NCBI GenBank assembly: GCA_037447655.1
Contig: JBBHKE010002976.1
Span: 223,898 to 287,897, forward strand
Direction of reading: 5' to 3'
DNA length: 64,000 nt
Origin: Zygnema cylindricum
Taxonomy: Eukaryota; Streptophyta; Zygnematophyceae; Zygnematales; Zygnemataceae
Shown piece by piece: positions 11,718 through 23,960 of this stretch. Position 1 is the first letter of the stretch; every line of letters starts with the position of its first letter. The notes under the pieces were generated by a model. It made no database searches. It was not told where the DNA came from and worked only from the letters and a program-made list of their open reading frames with translations. The translations under genes and the position numbers were made by a program.

Positions 11718-13269
11718 TTTCTTTTTCAGCTGTCTTTTGTGAAATATATATATATTTTTTATTGTGTTCAATTAGGAACCATCAGACCGAACTTCTCCTT
11801 CTTTGTGAATCTTTTTTTTTTCCTCTCTATTTTTATTTTTTTGTGTTCAATTTTTCTGTCTTGGAAAAAGCTGAAGGTGTAGTTTTCCAGAAGTGAGATA
11901 TTTAGAAGTAAAATGTTTATTTTGTCAAAAGATTTTGTGAATTTTATGAAACGTTGAATTTCCGTTGCAAGCCTTAAAAACTGAAATTTTCTTTTCCTTT
12001 AAACTTTTTTTTTTCCTTAAAATGTGTATTTTGTTTTGTAAATATTGGTTTGGTAAATTCTTTGAACTTATGTTGTAAATGGTAGAAGAGTCATTTGTTG
12101 TCTCTAATTAAATTTTTGCTGCTTCGTTTTTTGCCTCCTTTATTAGTATAAATCCGTTATTATTTTCCTCCTTTATTATATTTCAGAAACCAGCTTCCAT
12201 ACTTGAAAATATTTTTCGTCGAGTTTTTGTTGTCGTACATTTCATTTTTTGAGAATTGCGCTGGACAGTTTGTAACTTTATACATTATAAATAATGAAGG
12301 AAGAAGAAGAAGGAAGGAGTAAAAATAAAGAAGAGAAGGTTTCTTGTAAAAATTATGATTATTATTATTTTTATTATTAATATTTTTAACAGACAGAAGG
12401 GTGGTCTTTGAAGTACAAATGATGTCTACGAATAATAGCGTGTATGAACAACTGCGATGTCGAACCATCTTTTTTCAAAATCTTAATTTATTTTTAATTT
12501 AATTTCTTATTTTGTTATATAGTGTGGATAAAACGTACGAAACGTAGGTCTACAACTTTGCTTGTGTATCTACCCTTCTATACGCCGTAAAAACTAAAAA
12601 AAGACGAAAGCATTTTGAAAGATATATTTGATGAGGTTGTAAGCTTTTTTCAGTTTTTTTTTTTTGTGTAAGCTTTTTATAAGCTTTTTTTTTCTTTTGA
12701 AAAATGATGTTTTTAGAATTTTTCCTCTTTTTGGAGTCTTATGAAATTTTCAAATCGATCACAAATTCTCTCACAAAAATAACCAAAATCCAAAAAGTAA
12801 AGATCAACTCTCTCCCTCTCTAAGCTTTTTAGCAAAAAAAAAATCGACTTTTAGGTGTAAGTGTGGTAAAGAGTAATGTGTGTAAAAAATTTTGAGATTT
12901 TGTCTTTGTCTGGTAGATTTTGTGTACATTCTATAAATAAATAAAATCAGGATGTTTGCGAAAAGTTTTGCAGTAGATTTAGCGACAAATACGATTGAGA
13001 ATGTGCATTAGAGTTATAATACTGTGTACATAATTTAGTGTGGAAAGTGTGCCACGTCACCAATTCTTTTCTTAAATGCGAGAAGTGACTGAGAGACGGT
13101 ATTATTTCGGACTCCTGGATTTTGTGACAATTGTCACCCGAGCATATAATTATGTCTTGCGAAGGAAAATGAAATGTTTACTTTCGATTGAGAACTAAAA
13201 GCCTTTATATGAAAAAGTAAATGATGTTATTTTGGAGAGAATACGATTCGAATGCATGCATATCGCTCC
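11460..13269. other. T/A-rich spacer without recognisable genes
   Basis: Homopolymer-rich T and A tracts and a (CT)n run near 11685-11710. The first few hundred bases may be 3' UTR of the coiled-coil gene. No exon or TE domain is visible. Confidence 0.4.
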
Positions 13270-16200
13270 CTATATTCTTTGATACATTTTTGCTACAAAG
13301 AGATGGTTACAACTTTGTCGACAAAACTGCACAAAAAAAAAACATTCGAGAAAAATCATTTCTTTCCTCATAAAAGAATGAAAAAAAAAATCATGGAATG
13401 TCCACATTAAATTCACATAAATGGCCATTCTAAACAGAAAATTGTGTAGAGCTCGCAAAAGACAAATATGGTTTCGACTAAGAGGAAGGATCGTAAAAAG
13501 GATGAGGAAAAGGTTTAAGGACATAAAGTATTAGTTGTTATATTTTGTGTTTTATTACAAAAAAAGAAAGACCATAATAAAAACACCTCCACTTCATATA
13601 TGATTAAACAAGCAACATATGATTTGTTAATTTTACTCCTAAAATGTCCAAATGATGCCTCAAAATACACACGTGGATATGAAGCTGAAATGTGTCATTT
13701 TAGAATTTGACCAAGTATGTTTCGATCTTGGTTCCAAACACACAATTCTGAAAAAGAATTCGAACTAAAAAACGACGAACACGACGCAATTTCAACTTAA
13801 AAGCGATTCCGAAAACCATCCTAGGCCGCCGCCAAAAGCATACATTTAGAAATTTTACATTTTCCAATAGAAAAAAGTATCCAGAAGCCAAATGGAAGAA
13901 CATCGATTAGTGTACCTTTGACATCACAACACTAAAAGCCAAAATTCCCAAAACATTTAAATATATCCCACATTCAGATCATCTTCTGATCATCATCATT
14001 ATTCACTTTTTCTTGTCACAACCGCCAGAATTCCATGGTAAGAAAAATGAACGAAACACGACACCTTAAAAACTCATTTGAGAAAGTGACAAAATAAGTT
14101 TATCCACACCCACCAGTTGTACGATTTTGAGATCGACTACTTTCATCTATGGCCTTTGGTTTATATACAAGAAAGTTTAACTGAAAATATCTTCAGAGAA
14201 ACCCCTTTTGAATCCCTCATTCTCGGGATCGAACAACATTTACGCGAAAGTCGACTAAAAATATCTTCAGAGAAACATCTCTTAAATTCCTCTTTCCCGG
14301 GATCGAGTTATTTCCGTTTATTCAATTATTCCCAAAATTCTTCCTGAATGTCGTTGAGAGAACCCATTTCCCTCGCTAAGCCGAAACCAATTTACAAACT
14401 CAAAGAAAGTATGTTCATCGGAAAAAGACAATAAAATAGTATGACTAGCACTACACAAATAAATATCTCCGAGCGCTCAAATGTTTGGATTGTCGCAAGA
14501 ATCTCATTTTTTTCTCGCGCGCAATGCTTTTCTAAAAGCTCGTTTAATTTCTGAAATGCGCCTCTTTGTGGAGCAAAAACCGTCAGGTGCTTAGTTTCAC
14601 CTGCAAAACAACATTACCAAAAGATTTGATTTCTTATTAATAAAGAAATAAATAAATAAAGAAATAAATAAATAAGAGAAGAAAATGAACTGACTGACAG
14701 CACTGCTATTGTCCATCAAAATTTAACATTTGTCGGATCAGAAAATTGAATCACGGAATGTTACATTACAGGAAAAGTACAATAGTACAAAAAATCGTTT
14801 AATCAGCGAAACGTCCAAATGAAGCTTACCACTGTAGAGATGTTTGAGGCAGAAGGAGGAAGTCTGTGGGGAAACCTCCTTCAAGCTGATTATGTCTACA
14901 ACCCAAGACTCCTCTGGCTCCAAATCCTGCCAAAAGCAAAACCAATTTCATCAATCCTCTTTTCTTTTATTTTTCTTCCCCAAATTCCTTAAATCCGTTT
15001 TGTTAGCTACAAAATTTGATAAGAATCGGCAGCCAATCAGCTTCAGTTATTTCATCGATGTCAGCCATATTCGTTTGTAAAGAAAAAAAAAAAAAAACGT
15101 CTTCATGAAAATACTAAACAGCTTCAGAAATGGTTTCCAGGAAAGAAATGAATCTTCAAAATAGAGTCTGATGACACTCAGCAACCAACCATTTGCCTTT
15201 GATTCCCCAATCAGCTTCATCTATTTATAAGTCTCACCTCCTCATGGGCGCGGATAAGAATCGTAACGTTCCAATCGCCTTTTGAAGGGTCCCTTACGAG
15301 TGGAACCAGTTCCATCCACCTAACACAATAAATAACAACAATAATATTCACAATAACAACTAAAAAAAATGCAAATTCAGCGTCAAAACTATTCCTCAGA
15401 ATCACAAACAAAGTGACATCCAAGATAGACAAAGATCCAAAGAGTCCAAAAGGTCAGTAACTCAAAAGTAAAAACGATGGCAAAGAAATTAAAGAAGAGA
15501 AGCAACACACACACACACACAAAAAATATAGAAACCACAAAAGCAACTACGACAGAGCTAAGTTCAAAATCAACGAGGGAGGGGTGAGAGATAAAACATG
15601 CAGCTTTAAAATCCAGAAAAGCAAGTAAAAGGAGTCATTTCTCACTTCATTTCTGAATGTCCTTCATCCTCGTGGATAATGACATTTGCGGAAAAATACG
15701 CCATCGAACGCTGCGACAAATATCCAAGCATCGCCGTCCACACGGTCAGCAACGACAAAATGGGGACAGAAAGGAATAAAAAAAGCTTGAAACCTGCGAA
15801 AGACAAAATGCTAAATTCAAAATGCTTAATTATGTGAATGGTGGCTAAACTTCAGGTAAATGTTTCGTAACTTCCAAACAAATGGAAAATGAAAAAATGG
15901 AGTGCATGGGCAGAAAATCGCCAACCTCTAAAACGCGGAAGGAAGCCAAGTCGTGACGACATTGCGCCATATATAGTGCGGAAAAGCCATCATCATCGGG
16001 GACAAAGGGGTCAACTGCAAAACATTTATACACAGAATTAAGATGAAAACTTACAGACTAAGAAATGAATGAAATAAAAAAGGACCATACGGTTTTTGAA
16101 ACGTTCCAATAATACTTATAACTTCTGCGAAACGAACAGGGAGAGGGCGAGGGGACGAGAGAGATAGACAGTTGACCTCACCTCCATGTTGAAGGAGTTT

Positions 16201-17175
16201 TGCAATCACATCCGCTCTTCTCTGACTCACAGCCCAATGAAGAAAGATTCCTCCCAATATTTCTGCATTTAAGACAGAAGAGTACGGATGCAGAATCAGA
16301 AAAAAATCTCAAACGAAACAAGCCCAAAAATAATCATTCGTTCATCAGCGAGGCAAAAGTATCATTTTTCTTTCAGCAAATAACCTCAATATCTAGATAC
16401 ATTCCCAGAAATTCGGTTGCTGACAAGACCTCCTTCATGCGTGCAAAAAGCATTGGCCGAGGATGCAAGCAAATTTCTACAGTATTTAAGGCTGGATTGT
16501 GTCTTCTGAAAACCCTGAATATCTCAGGCCTAGATAGCACGTGGGAGGGATGGCATGGCACGTGTGAGGAAAGACATGGCGACTGTGCCTTGAATTTGCA
16601 TTTGGGGATCTCCTCTGTAGTCTATGAGCGAGTGGAGAATTCTGATTGGAAGAGTCTGGCTAGGTAACAGCTGAGATCGTGTGACGCTTCTATCTGCAAA
16701 ACTCCTCACCAACCAATCGCTTTAGAGCAAAGGAGGAGACTAAGGAGAGGAGATGGAGAGAAAGGGAGAATTGCAAAGCGAAAAGAAGGCAGCAGAAATA
16801 AAACGAGAGAGGAGTTGAAAAACGAGCACTGAGTAATAACTGAGGCGGGAGATTGACAAAGAGACAGAGTGAGAGAGAAGATGGGTTTTGCTAGAGCAGG
16901 CTACGATGGAAACAAAAAAAGCAGAAACAGAAAAGGAATGAGAGAAAGGAACATACCGGATGAGTTCCTGCATCAGCTCGATCCTTTCGAATTTCTCCGT
17001 CAGATGTTGAAGCACGTCCTCATGGACTCTCCAACCTTCCAGATTGAGACTGTCGGACTCCCGCATCACACTGTGGTCGTCGAACAAATTGAGACTTCTG
17101 GCCATGGCTTAAAACAAAATACGAGGAGGCGGATGCTGCTTGCATCTCAAGTAGGGTTGAGTTGCAGGAGAGAGA
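13270..17175 (-). repeat. Segmental duplication, copy A (resumes at 21544 after a Copia insertion)
   Basis: Colinear with 2130-6290. The homology stops at 17175, where the LTR at 17176 begins, and promoter-side homology resumes at 21544-21800. The retrotransposon therefore landed after the duplication, about 70 bp upstream of the paralogue's ATG. Confidence 0.85.
14392..17105 (-). pseudogene. Ankyrin-repeat membrane protein paralogue (copy A), broken at its 5' end
   Basis: Exons homologous to copy B are 16957-17105, about 16610-16693, 16182-16262, 15926-16014, 15646-15785, 15238-15319, 14830-14926 and 14392-14600 (TAA at 14392-14394). Exons 3 to 8 keep the lengths and phases of copy B, except the last (no 24-bp triplication), and read openly: ankyrin part (GGIFLHWAVSQRRADVIAKL), membrane segment (SVPILSLLTVWTAMLGYL), soluble WMELVPLVRDPSKGDW. 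Exon 1 is 149 nt against 144, which leaves phase 2; the next codons then hit a stop. The exon-2 donor is GA instead of GT where copy B has GT. A Copia element sits about 70 bp upstream of the ATG. The 5' part is therefore probably non-functional, unless another start or splice pattern rescues exons 3-8. Confidence 0.7.
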
Positions 17176-17748
17176 TGAAAGGATCGAAAACACAATCGGA
17201 ATGCGCAGAAAATTGACAAATTACAATGCGGAAGCGAATTTAACTCACATCAAATATCAACCAGCTCACATACATTAAATCCTCATGAACATAGATAGAG
17301 ACAATACATAATTCAGAAGAGGAATTCTGACATTAATTCTTATACATTAATTCTACATTGATTTCTCCTTAGTTTCCCTTAGTTGTGTCTAATTCCCTCG
17401 CTGGAAGACATTTTAACTTAGTCGCCAGATTACATCTAGAAATCTAATTCTAGAAGCGTCACATGTACTTGGACGTAAAAAAGAGTACGACGCAAACTGA
17501 AAATTCTCGAAACGAAACATCTAGAAGTACAATACTTAAAGTACAACGAAATCTACTCGAAACGTAGACGTACCAAAAGTACTAGAAGTCTCGTACAAAC
17601 GAAATAGACCAGCCCGTTCACACTTAATCAAACGAAACCAAAAGTACTAATGAAACGAAACTTAATGCGCGACGTGACGCGCGACAAAAAACTGACCCAC
17701 ACTAAAAACGAACCAACATTGACAAAATCCCACATTGCAATCCTAACA
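17176..17748 (-). repeat. 3' LTR (573 bp) of the RT-less Copia element
   Basis: Near-identical to 21043-21543 apart from about 70 bp present only here (about 17390-17480) and a small duplication only in the other LTR. TG...CA ends. Confidence 0.9.
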
Positions 17749-17826
17749 TTCCCCCTCTCAATGTGAGGATTTATCATTAGCTTTCATTTGAAGACTTAAT
17801 CGCTCAGGTGCCTTTCCTTTATTTTC

Positions 17827-19272
17827 TCAATTACTTCTCCTAACAACCACTTTTTCTTCCATTAAATTCTTTTCACTCTTCTCAGAAATTGATGGCATAC
17901 TCTTTTCACTATTTTGACTTTTCGAACTCTCAGATTTATCATCACTCAAATTGGACTCCAAATCAAATTTGTCAGAATTTGAAACTTTACCAAATTTTGG
18001 TTTCCGTTTTGGATTCTCATAATGACCTGCTTCCTCATCCGGCGAATCCCCCACTTCGAACTCCTCCAAACTGTTTTCTTCTTCAAAATCCAAGCTTTGC
18101 TCCTTGCCGTTCGAATACTCCATGGCTGCCTTTAAATTCTCGTGGAATTCAACATTCCGTGACTCCACTACGTTTCGCGTCACAGGATTGAAGATCCGAT
18201 ACTGATTTGAATTCGCACTATGTCCGACAAAAATTCCACTCCAATTTCGTGGACTAAATTTGTCGGTCCGTTTGTTTCGGTCAATATACACGTTCGCCCG
18301 GCAACCCCAAATTCTTAAATGTCGTACAGACGGAACCCGTCCACTCCAAAGTTCTTGAGGCGTCTTATCGCCAGAGATTGAAGTCAATCTTCGATTACAA
18401 ACATAGTTTGCCGTGACGATGGCTTCTCCCCAAAGAAAAGCATTGTGCTTCGTGTTATGAAGCATCGCACGCACCATTTCCTACAACGTCCTGCTTTTCC
18501 TCTTGGCCACTCCATTAGATTGAGGTGAATAAGCGGCGGTAAATTGTTGCTTGATTCCTCGCTCCTCACAAAATTCCTTAAATGCGATAAATTCTCCACC
18601 ATTATCCGACCTCACGGCTTTCAATTTCCTGTCCGTTTCCCTTTCAGCCATCACAACAAACTTTTTAAAATAATCCAAAGCCTCCGACTTCCTTTTCAAA
18701 AGATACACCCAACTCTTTCGGGAAAAATCATCAACAATCACAAAAATATATCTATTTCCCCCAAGACTCCTCGGCTTAATAGGTCCACATAGATCCACAT
18801 GAACAAGTTCCAAAGGTTGACTCGCTCTAAATTTTACACTTTTGACAGGATGAGGTTTCCTCATTTGCTTCCCCTTGCTACAACCATTACATCCATTCAC
18901 CTTTTCTCCGGTCGCCAATTCCAAACCTCTCACCGAAGAATTCTTAATCATCCTTTTTATGTTTTCCTCCGAAGTGTGGCATAACCGATGATGCCAAAGG
19001 CTAAGGTCGCCTTTCTCCATCTCCACGGAAAGCATAGAAGGTTCCTCTTTAGCCGGCCGTTTCCAAGTTAACTTACTAACCAAATTATCCGACACAAATC
19101 CTTCCCCAATTTGAATTCCTTCCTTACTTTTAATCATGATTCTAAAATCCTCCAAAGAAATGACTCTACCTCCGGCCTTTTGAATTTGAGGAACACTAAC
19201 CAAATTCACCACTCCATTAGGAATAAACAAAGCATTATTCAACTTAGCTTTATGCACTCTAACATTTTCCAA
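17827..19272 (-). pseudogene. Copia integrase, inactivated
   Basis: The pre-integrase zinc-binding part (LWHHRLCHT... CNGCSKGKQ) is followed by the integrase core with HVDLCGPI and VRSDNGGEF, the first two catalytic aspartates. The conserved catalytic glutamate position in the NGVAERK-type motif is Lys (NGVAKRKSRTL), and an in-frame TAG follows at about 18481. The frame then continues to 17827 with Copia C-terminal integrase sequence (ELWSGRVPSVRHLRIWGCRA) and ends about 80 bp before the LTR. No RT motif follows. Confidence 0.85.
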
Positions 19273-20992
19273 ATTTATCTCTCACCGGTAAATCAATTCG
19301 GACCGTTCCAACCGTGTCCACCGGAATCACATGTCCACTCGCAACCGTGACATTTTTTGGAACCGTAAGCTTCCTTGTATCCGAAAATATACTTAAATCC
19401 GTACACACGTGATGAGTTGCACCGGTATCAATAATCCAATCTTTTACACAATGATTACTAGAAGCCGAATTCAAAATTGCTCCGGTTTTCTCGTCCAATA
19501 AAATAGTCAAATTGTAATATCGCTCCTCAAAGTCTTTTTCAAATTCCGCATATTTTCCTTGATAATCGGATCCTCTTAATTGGCCACGACCGCGTCCGCG
19601 TCCTCGGCCACGTCCTCGTCCGCGTCCTCGGCCACGTCCTCGTCCATTTCTTCGATCGTCATAAAAGGAATAATTTTCGCCTTCTCGTTGGAAACAATGT
19701 GAACTCACATGTCCCCACTTATGGCAAATATTGCATCTCTTCTCCTTATCCGGGCACTCGGCTGCAAAATGCCCAATCTTATCACATTTGAAACAAGTCA
19801 CGTTAGAGGTGTTAGATTTATCAAATTGACTTCTACTAAATCCAACATTTTGACTTCTTCCTCTACCTCTTCCTCTAAAATTTCCTCTAATACCCCCTCT
19901 TCCTCGGAACAAATTTAGATCCGGGGAATCCGAGGTATTTACATTATGGATTCCACTACTTTCAAAACCTCTACCTACACTCTCTCTAGACTTCTCCGTG
20001 GACTTCAAATAATTCACTGCATACTCAAGTGTAGCCTTCCTTTTAGATTGAATTATTTCACTAGACGTAGAATATCTTTCGGGTAATCCCTCTAAGAACA
20101 CTTGTAACTTTTCATTTTCGGGTACAATTTTACCAAAACTACTCAATTGCTCCAACAAAATATAAAATCTTTTGACTCCATCATCTATTGACTCATTATG
20201 CTTAAACTTAAACTTAATGAAATCATTGAACACATAATTTGCCTTATCTTTGACTCCTTTCTCAAAATGATTTTCTAACGCTTGCCAACATTTATGTGCG
20301 GTATCATGAATAAGAAAATAATCATGGACCGATTCGGTACAACTTTGAATCAATCCATTCATGGCCGCCATATCTTTCAATCTCCACAAATTTTGCGCTT
20401 TGGGATCTTTTGGCATTTTCTCCTTGCCGTTGACGATCTTCCATAACTTCTTCAAGATGAGACTCGCTCCCATGTTCTTCTTCCAAATAGCGTAGTTAGA
20501 TCCATCGAAGATAACCCGCTTGCCTCCCATTCGAAAATCTTCTTCTCCTTCCAACTCACTATCAAAATCAAAATCCTCTTCTATTTTCTTCTTCCCTATT
20601 TCTCTTTTTTCTTTCTTATATTTTTCATCATCATCCGAATTATCTGAGCTGCTACTAGAACTAGAGCTAGAGCTGCCCTCCGATTCCTCTTTCACCAAAA
20701 TATTTTCATTTTTCACCTTTTTATCCTTTTCTTTCATAAATTTCTCCCACTCCTTATAAGTGTCTCTATCTAAGCGAATGTCATAACTTTCCTTCTCTTT
20801 AGGTTGATCCAATCCGAAGGGTTTAGTTGGCAATGACTTCTCGGACTTTGGCGCAATTCCTTCACCGAAACTGAATTCTCGTTCGCTCGGACCCCGAAGA
20901 GATGGCTCGGGTGTCGGCGGAGTTCCCGAGGTCCCCATAGGCATCCTCGGTCCGGATGGAGAGGGTGTGTTCTTCTTTTTCTTCCCTCCCAT
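19259..20992 (-). CDS. Copia Gag-protease polyprotein part
   Basis: 577 residues from ATG 20992. The N-terminus is acidic and serine-rich (a run of ten Ser). A UBN2-type Gag domain begins near residue 160 (VIFDGSNYAIWKKNM; later LEGLPERYSTSSEII). Two CX2CX4HX4C zinc knuckles follow (CFKCDKIGHFAAEC and CNICHKWGHVSSHC), then an RG-repeat stretch of about 22 residues, then the aspartic protease signature IIDTGATHHVC. The frame ends 14 nt into overlap with the integrase frame, and the two are in different frames. That is unusual for Copia, where one frame is typical, and points to a one-base indel at the junction. Confidence 0.85.
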   Translation of the reverse strand: MGGKKKKNTPSPSGPRMPMGTSGTPPTPEPSLRGPSEREFSFGEGIAPKSEKSLPTKPFGLDQPKEKESYDIRLDRDTYKEWEKFMKEKDKKVKNENILVKEESEGSSSSSSSSSSDNSDDDEKYKKEKREIGKKKIEEDFDFDSELEGEEDFRMGGKRVIFDGSNYAIWKKNMGASLILKKLWKIVNGKEKMPKDPKAQNLWRLKDMAAMNGLIQSCTESVHDYFLIHDTAHKCWQALENHFEKGVKDKANYVFNDFIKFKFKHNESIDDGVKRFYILLEQLSSFGKIVPENEKLQVFLEGLPERYSTSSEIIQSKRKATLEYAVNYLKSTEKSRESVGRGFESSGIHNVNTSDSPDLNLFRGRGGIRGNFRGRGRGRSQNVGFSRSQFDKSNTSNVTCFKCDKIGHFAAECPDKEKRCNICHKWGHVSSHCFQREGENYSFYDDRRNGRGRGRGRGRGRGRGRGRGRGQLRGSDYQGKYAEFEKDFEERYYNLTILLDEKTGAILNSASSNHCVKDWIIDTGATHHVCTDLSIFSDTRKLTVPKNVTVASGHVIPVDTVGTVRIDLPVRDKFGKC

Positions 20993-21042
20993 GCCTAACT
21001 CACTAGATCCTCAATATGGAGTTAACTTGCTCCGATACCAAT

Positions 21043-21543
21043 TGAAAGGATCGAAAACACAATCGGAATGCGCAGAAAATTGACAAATTATAATGCGGAA
21101 GCGAATTTAACTCACATCAAATATCAACCAGCTCACATACATTAAATCCTTATGAACATAGATAGAGACAATACATAATTCAGAAGAGGAATTCTAACAT
21201 TAATTCTTATACATTAATTCTACATTGATTTCTCTTTAGTTTCCCTTAAAATTCTCGAAACGAAACATCTAGAAGTACAATACTTAAAGTACAACGTAAT
21301 CTACTCGGAACGAAACTGTTAGACGTACCTAAAATACTAGAAGTATCGTACAAACGAAATAGACGTACCTAAAATACTAGAAGTATCGTACAAACGAAAT
21401 AGACCAGCCCGATCACACTTAATCAAACGAAACCAAAAGTACTAATGAAACGAAACTTAATGCGCGACGTGACGCGCGACAAAAAACTGACCCACACTAA
21501 AAACGAACCAACATTGACGAAATCCCACATTGCAATCCTAACA
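21043..21543 (-). repeat. 5' LTR (501 bp) of the RT-less Copia element
   Basis: Paired with 17176-17748. It carries an extra short duplication around 21330-21400 and lacks about 70 bp seen in the partner LTR. Confidence 0.9.
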
Positions 21544-21784
21544 AGAGAGAGAGAGGGGAAAGTTGGAGCTGGCCAAGGGCATTGGACAGTGGCAGATTGG
21601 TTTCTCCGGCTGCCGCTTGGCCGTTATGTACTTTTGGGAGGAGCATTGCTTTGTCGCACGGAAATCAGAGACAGGTACGGCGACTGTCGGCGACGCGTAC
21701 GGCGACTGTCGGAGATTTTTCATCTCGAAAGTCACGTGAATAATCAAACACGTGTCGTCAGAGGAATGTAAAATTGCAAATTGA

Positions 21785-23180
21785 GAGATTGAAGTGGCAA
21801 AGGACCACTTTTTTTGTTTTTTTACAGTTTAATTGCTGCCGGGCAGAAGGGGTATTATGCCACGTAGATTTAAGGACCCGCCTGTTAAACCTTCAATAGG
21901 TTTAGAATGCGTACTTTGTTCGGCATGATAACTTTGCTTGTGACGCAAAAATATTTTGCGGAGCAATGTTTCCTTAAATTGAGGCCCTCTACCAGATTTA
22001 GGCTGCGGCCCCATGTGGCTAAGTTCGGGTTTTTTTCTGTCGTTTTCCTATATAACTTAGCGCCGTACTGCCTAAGTTGCGACCGTACGAAGAAATTGCA
22101 AATTTGTAGAGTACAATTTGCGTCATTCTTGAACTTAGGATGTACGAAAATTTGTCGTGTTGCGTTTTTTCGACCCACTGTCACGTCATTTTCAAAATTA
22201 TCATAAAACACATCGGCAATGTGTTTTAAGCTAAGCAAATCCGTTTACACCAATCTGAAAATATATTCCCACGTGTGAAAAGATTTTAGAAGTTTTTGAC
22301 GACAAAAAAAAGTACAGGGTTTGTTTGTTTTTGTCGGCTTGCATGTTGTACGGTTCTTTTTTTTCAGGGGTCTCAACGTTGCAGTGTCATTTCACGCAAA
22401 GTTGAAAAGTTTGCGAACGTGAAAAATCTGCGAAGTAATGGCGGCCGGACGGGAGAGGTTTACGCAAAGGCATTTTGCACAGCCACGGGTGCAAGGCTCT
22501 ACGTCAACGATGTCACGCAAAGACACGCGACATACCAAATCCGCAAATCGTTTCAAAAAGTACGATGTGTCTGGCGACACTTCAAAAAGTTACAAAAAAA
22601 TATGGTGCGTCATCACAAATTGTATACGGTGACAGCCGTCACGGGCGCTGTCGACGTATACAATTGTCACAAACTTAAGTAACAATTTCGAATGAACACA
22701 TAGAGACACTTGAAATCCGGGTCCGCCGGATCCGCGCTAAAATACAAAGTAAGTACGCTAAGTTACAACTACATGGGGCCGCAGCCTTACCCACAGTGTA
22801 AATCGGGAGATTTGGGTGGCAGCGGGCCACTTTTTTGCGTTCCAATCTAATTGTTGCCTGGGGGGAAGGCCTATTATGCCACGTAGTTTAAGGACCCACG
22901 CTTTTGTTACCTTCGATACGTTTAGAAACAGTGCGTATTTGCACAATGACAAATACAATCTAGACCAAGTTCATTTTTTGCGGAGTACGTTTTACTATTT
23001 TCTTAGATTTAGTCCCATTGCCAAATTTACGGGAATGTAATTCGGGCGATTTGGTGTGGTAGAGGACCATTTTTTTGCGTTTCTACAATCCTGTTGATGC
23101 CGGGGGAGCAGGGTCATTACGCCACGTGGTACCAGAGACCCGCATTTTAACTCTCAATAACTGTAGAATACATAGTATTG
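21785..23180. repeat. Three dispersed copies of a roughly 130-bp block
   Basis: Copies at about 21785-21925, 22800-22935 and 23040-23180 share a GTGGCA...GGACCACTTTTTT start, a GCCGGG...AAGGNNTATTATGCCACGTAG core and a TTAAGGACCCGC / TCAATA end. A shorter match to the first part lies near 6250 in copy B. The first two copies flank the TIR element at 22001. Confidence 0.7.
22001..22786. mobile_element. 786-bp TIR element with TTA target duplication
   Basis: Termini GGCTGCGGCCCCATGT (22001-22016) and its exact reverse complement (22771-22786), with looser similarity beyond. TTA on both sides (21998-22000 and 22787-22789). Non-coding as far as I can see. A 3-bp TWA duplication is typical of PIF/Harbinger-type elements, so a non-autonomous Harbinger relative is the best guess. 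Confidence 0.8.
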
Positions 23181-23307
23181 GACAAATTTACCATATGCCG
23201 TGAGCAAAGTACCCAATTTTACGTTTCAGCTTGGACTTTTGACCTCGTGGCATTAACCCGGAGGTCCTACGAACCAACGCGATTGGAGGAGCACAAAAAA
23301 GTACAGT

Positions 23308-23524
23308 ACACCGCCAATCGTTATTAGCGTGTAAGTTTTTTTAGCGTATACGAATAACTAGCGTGGTTTACGCTAATTGGGAATTTGAAAATTTTCGAAG
23401 AAATCGTCTATTCTAATTACAAATTAGGGTTTTTTAAAATAGTGTGGATAGTTCTATTTGAGAATAAAAAAAGAAAAAGCGGGAGAGAATTAGCGTACAC
23501 AACGCTAATAACGATTGGCGGTGT
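23308..23524. mobile_element. 217-bp MITE, same family as 1265-1479
   Basis: Termini ACACCGCCAATCGTTATTAG with a matching inverted copy ending at 23524. Flanked by AGT on both sides (23305-23307 and 23525-23527). Ends and size match the element at 1265. Confidence 0.8.
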
Positions 23525-23699
23525 AGTCCTTTGCCACTCCAACCTCCCAATCGACATTGTTACGAGGACACCTTTTTAAATCCCGCGTTTCAAAAACAAC
23601 GCTAAAAAAATAAAAAACCGAAAATTGAAAGGAAACTTTTTCGTGGTTGTGAACCTTAAACTTTTTGGCGGGAAACCGCCAAACCGGGGAGAGGACCCG

Positions 23700-23960
23700 T
23701 AAATCGCTAAATTTCATATCGCGATAATACCGATAAACGATATTATCGGTTAGCTAACGGTTGTTGGTACCGATATATCGCTTCGCGACCAGCAAACTGT
23801 TACCACCGATATATCTGGGGGTGGAAGGGTGGGGGTTTTCACAATCCAGTCCGTACTTTAAAGAACGAAAGTACGGAAATAGAGTACGGAGTCAGTATGG
23901 AGTTATCACGATAGTTTTTTATCGGCATATCGGACAAAGAAAACTCGGGCTCCGTTATAA
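23700..23960. repeat. ACCGATATATCG-rich palindromic repeat
   Basis: Multiple copies of CGATAAT/ACCGATATATCG and a segment with CAATCCAGTCCGTACTTT. Related sequence, partly inverted, occurs around 52440-52610 and 53090-53330. Possibly remnants of one MITE family. Confidence 0.5.

Larger units (their letters stand above)
17176..21543 (-). mobile_element. Copia-type LTR element with intact ends but no RT/RNase H
   Basis: LTRs at 17176-17748 and 21043-21543 start TGAAAGG and end CCTAACA (plus strand), flanked by the 5-bp duplication AGAGA (17171-17175 and 21544-21548; the host is GA-rich, so this is weak alone). On the coding strand a primer-binding site TGGTATCGGAGCAA lies at about 21027-21040, one mismatch from the usual initiator tRNA-Met site TGGTATCAGAGC. 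A polypurine tract GAGAGGGGGAA abuts the 3' LTR. The order is Gag, two CCHC knuckles, protease, integrase, then the 3' LTR. Copia elements normally carry RT and RNase H after integrase; here they are absent, so the element cannot be autonomous. Confidence 0.9.
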
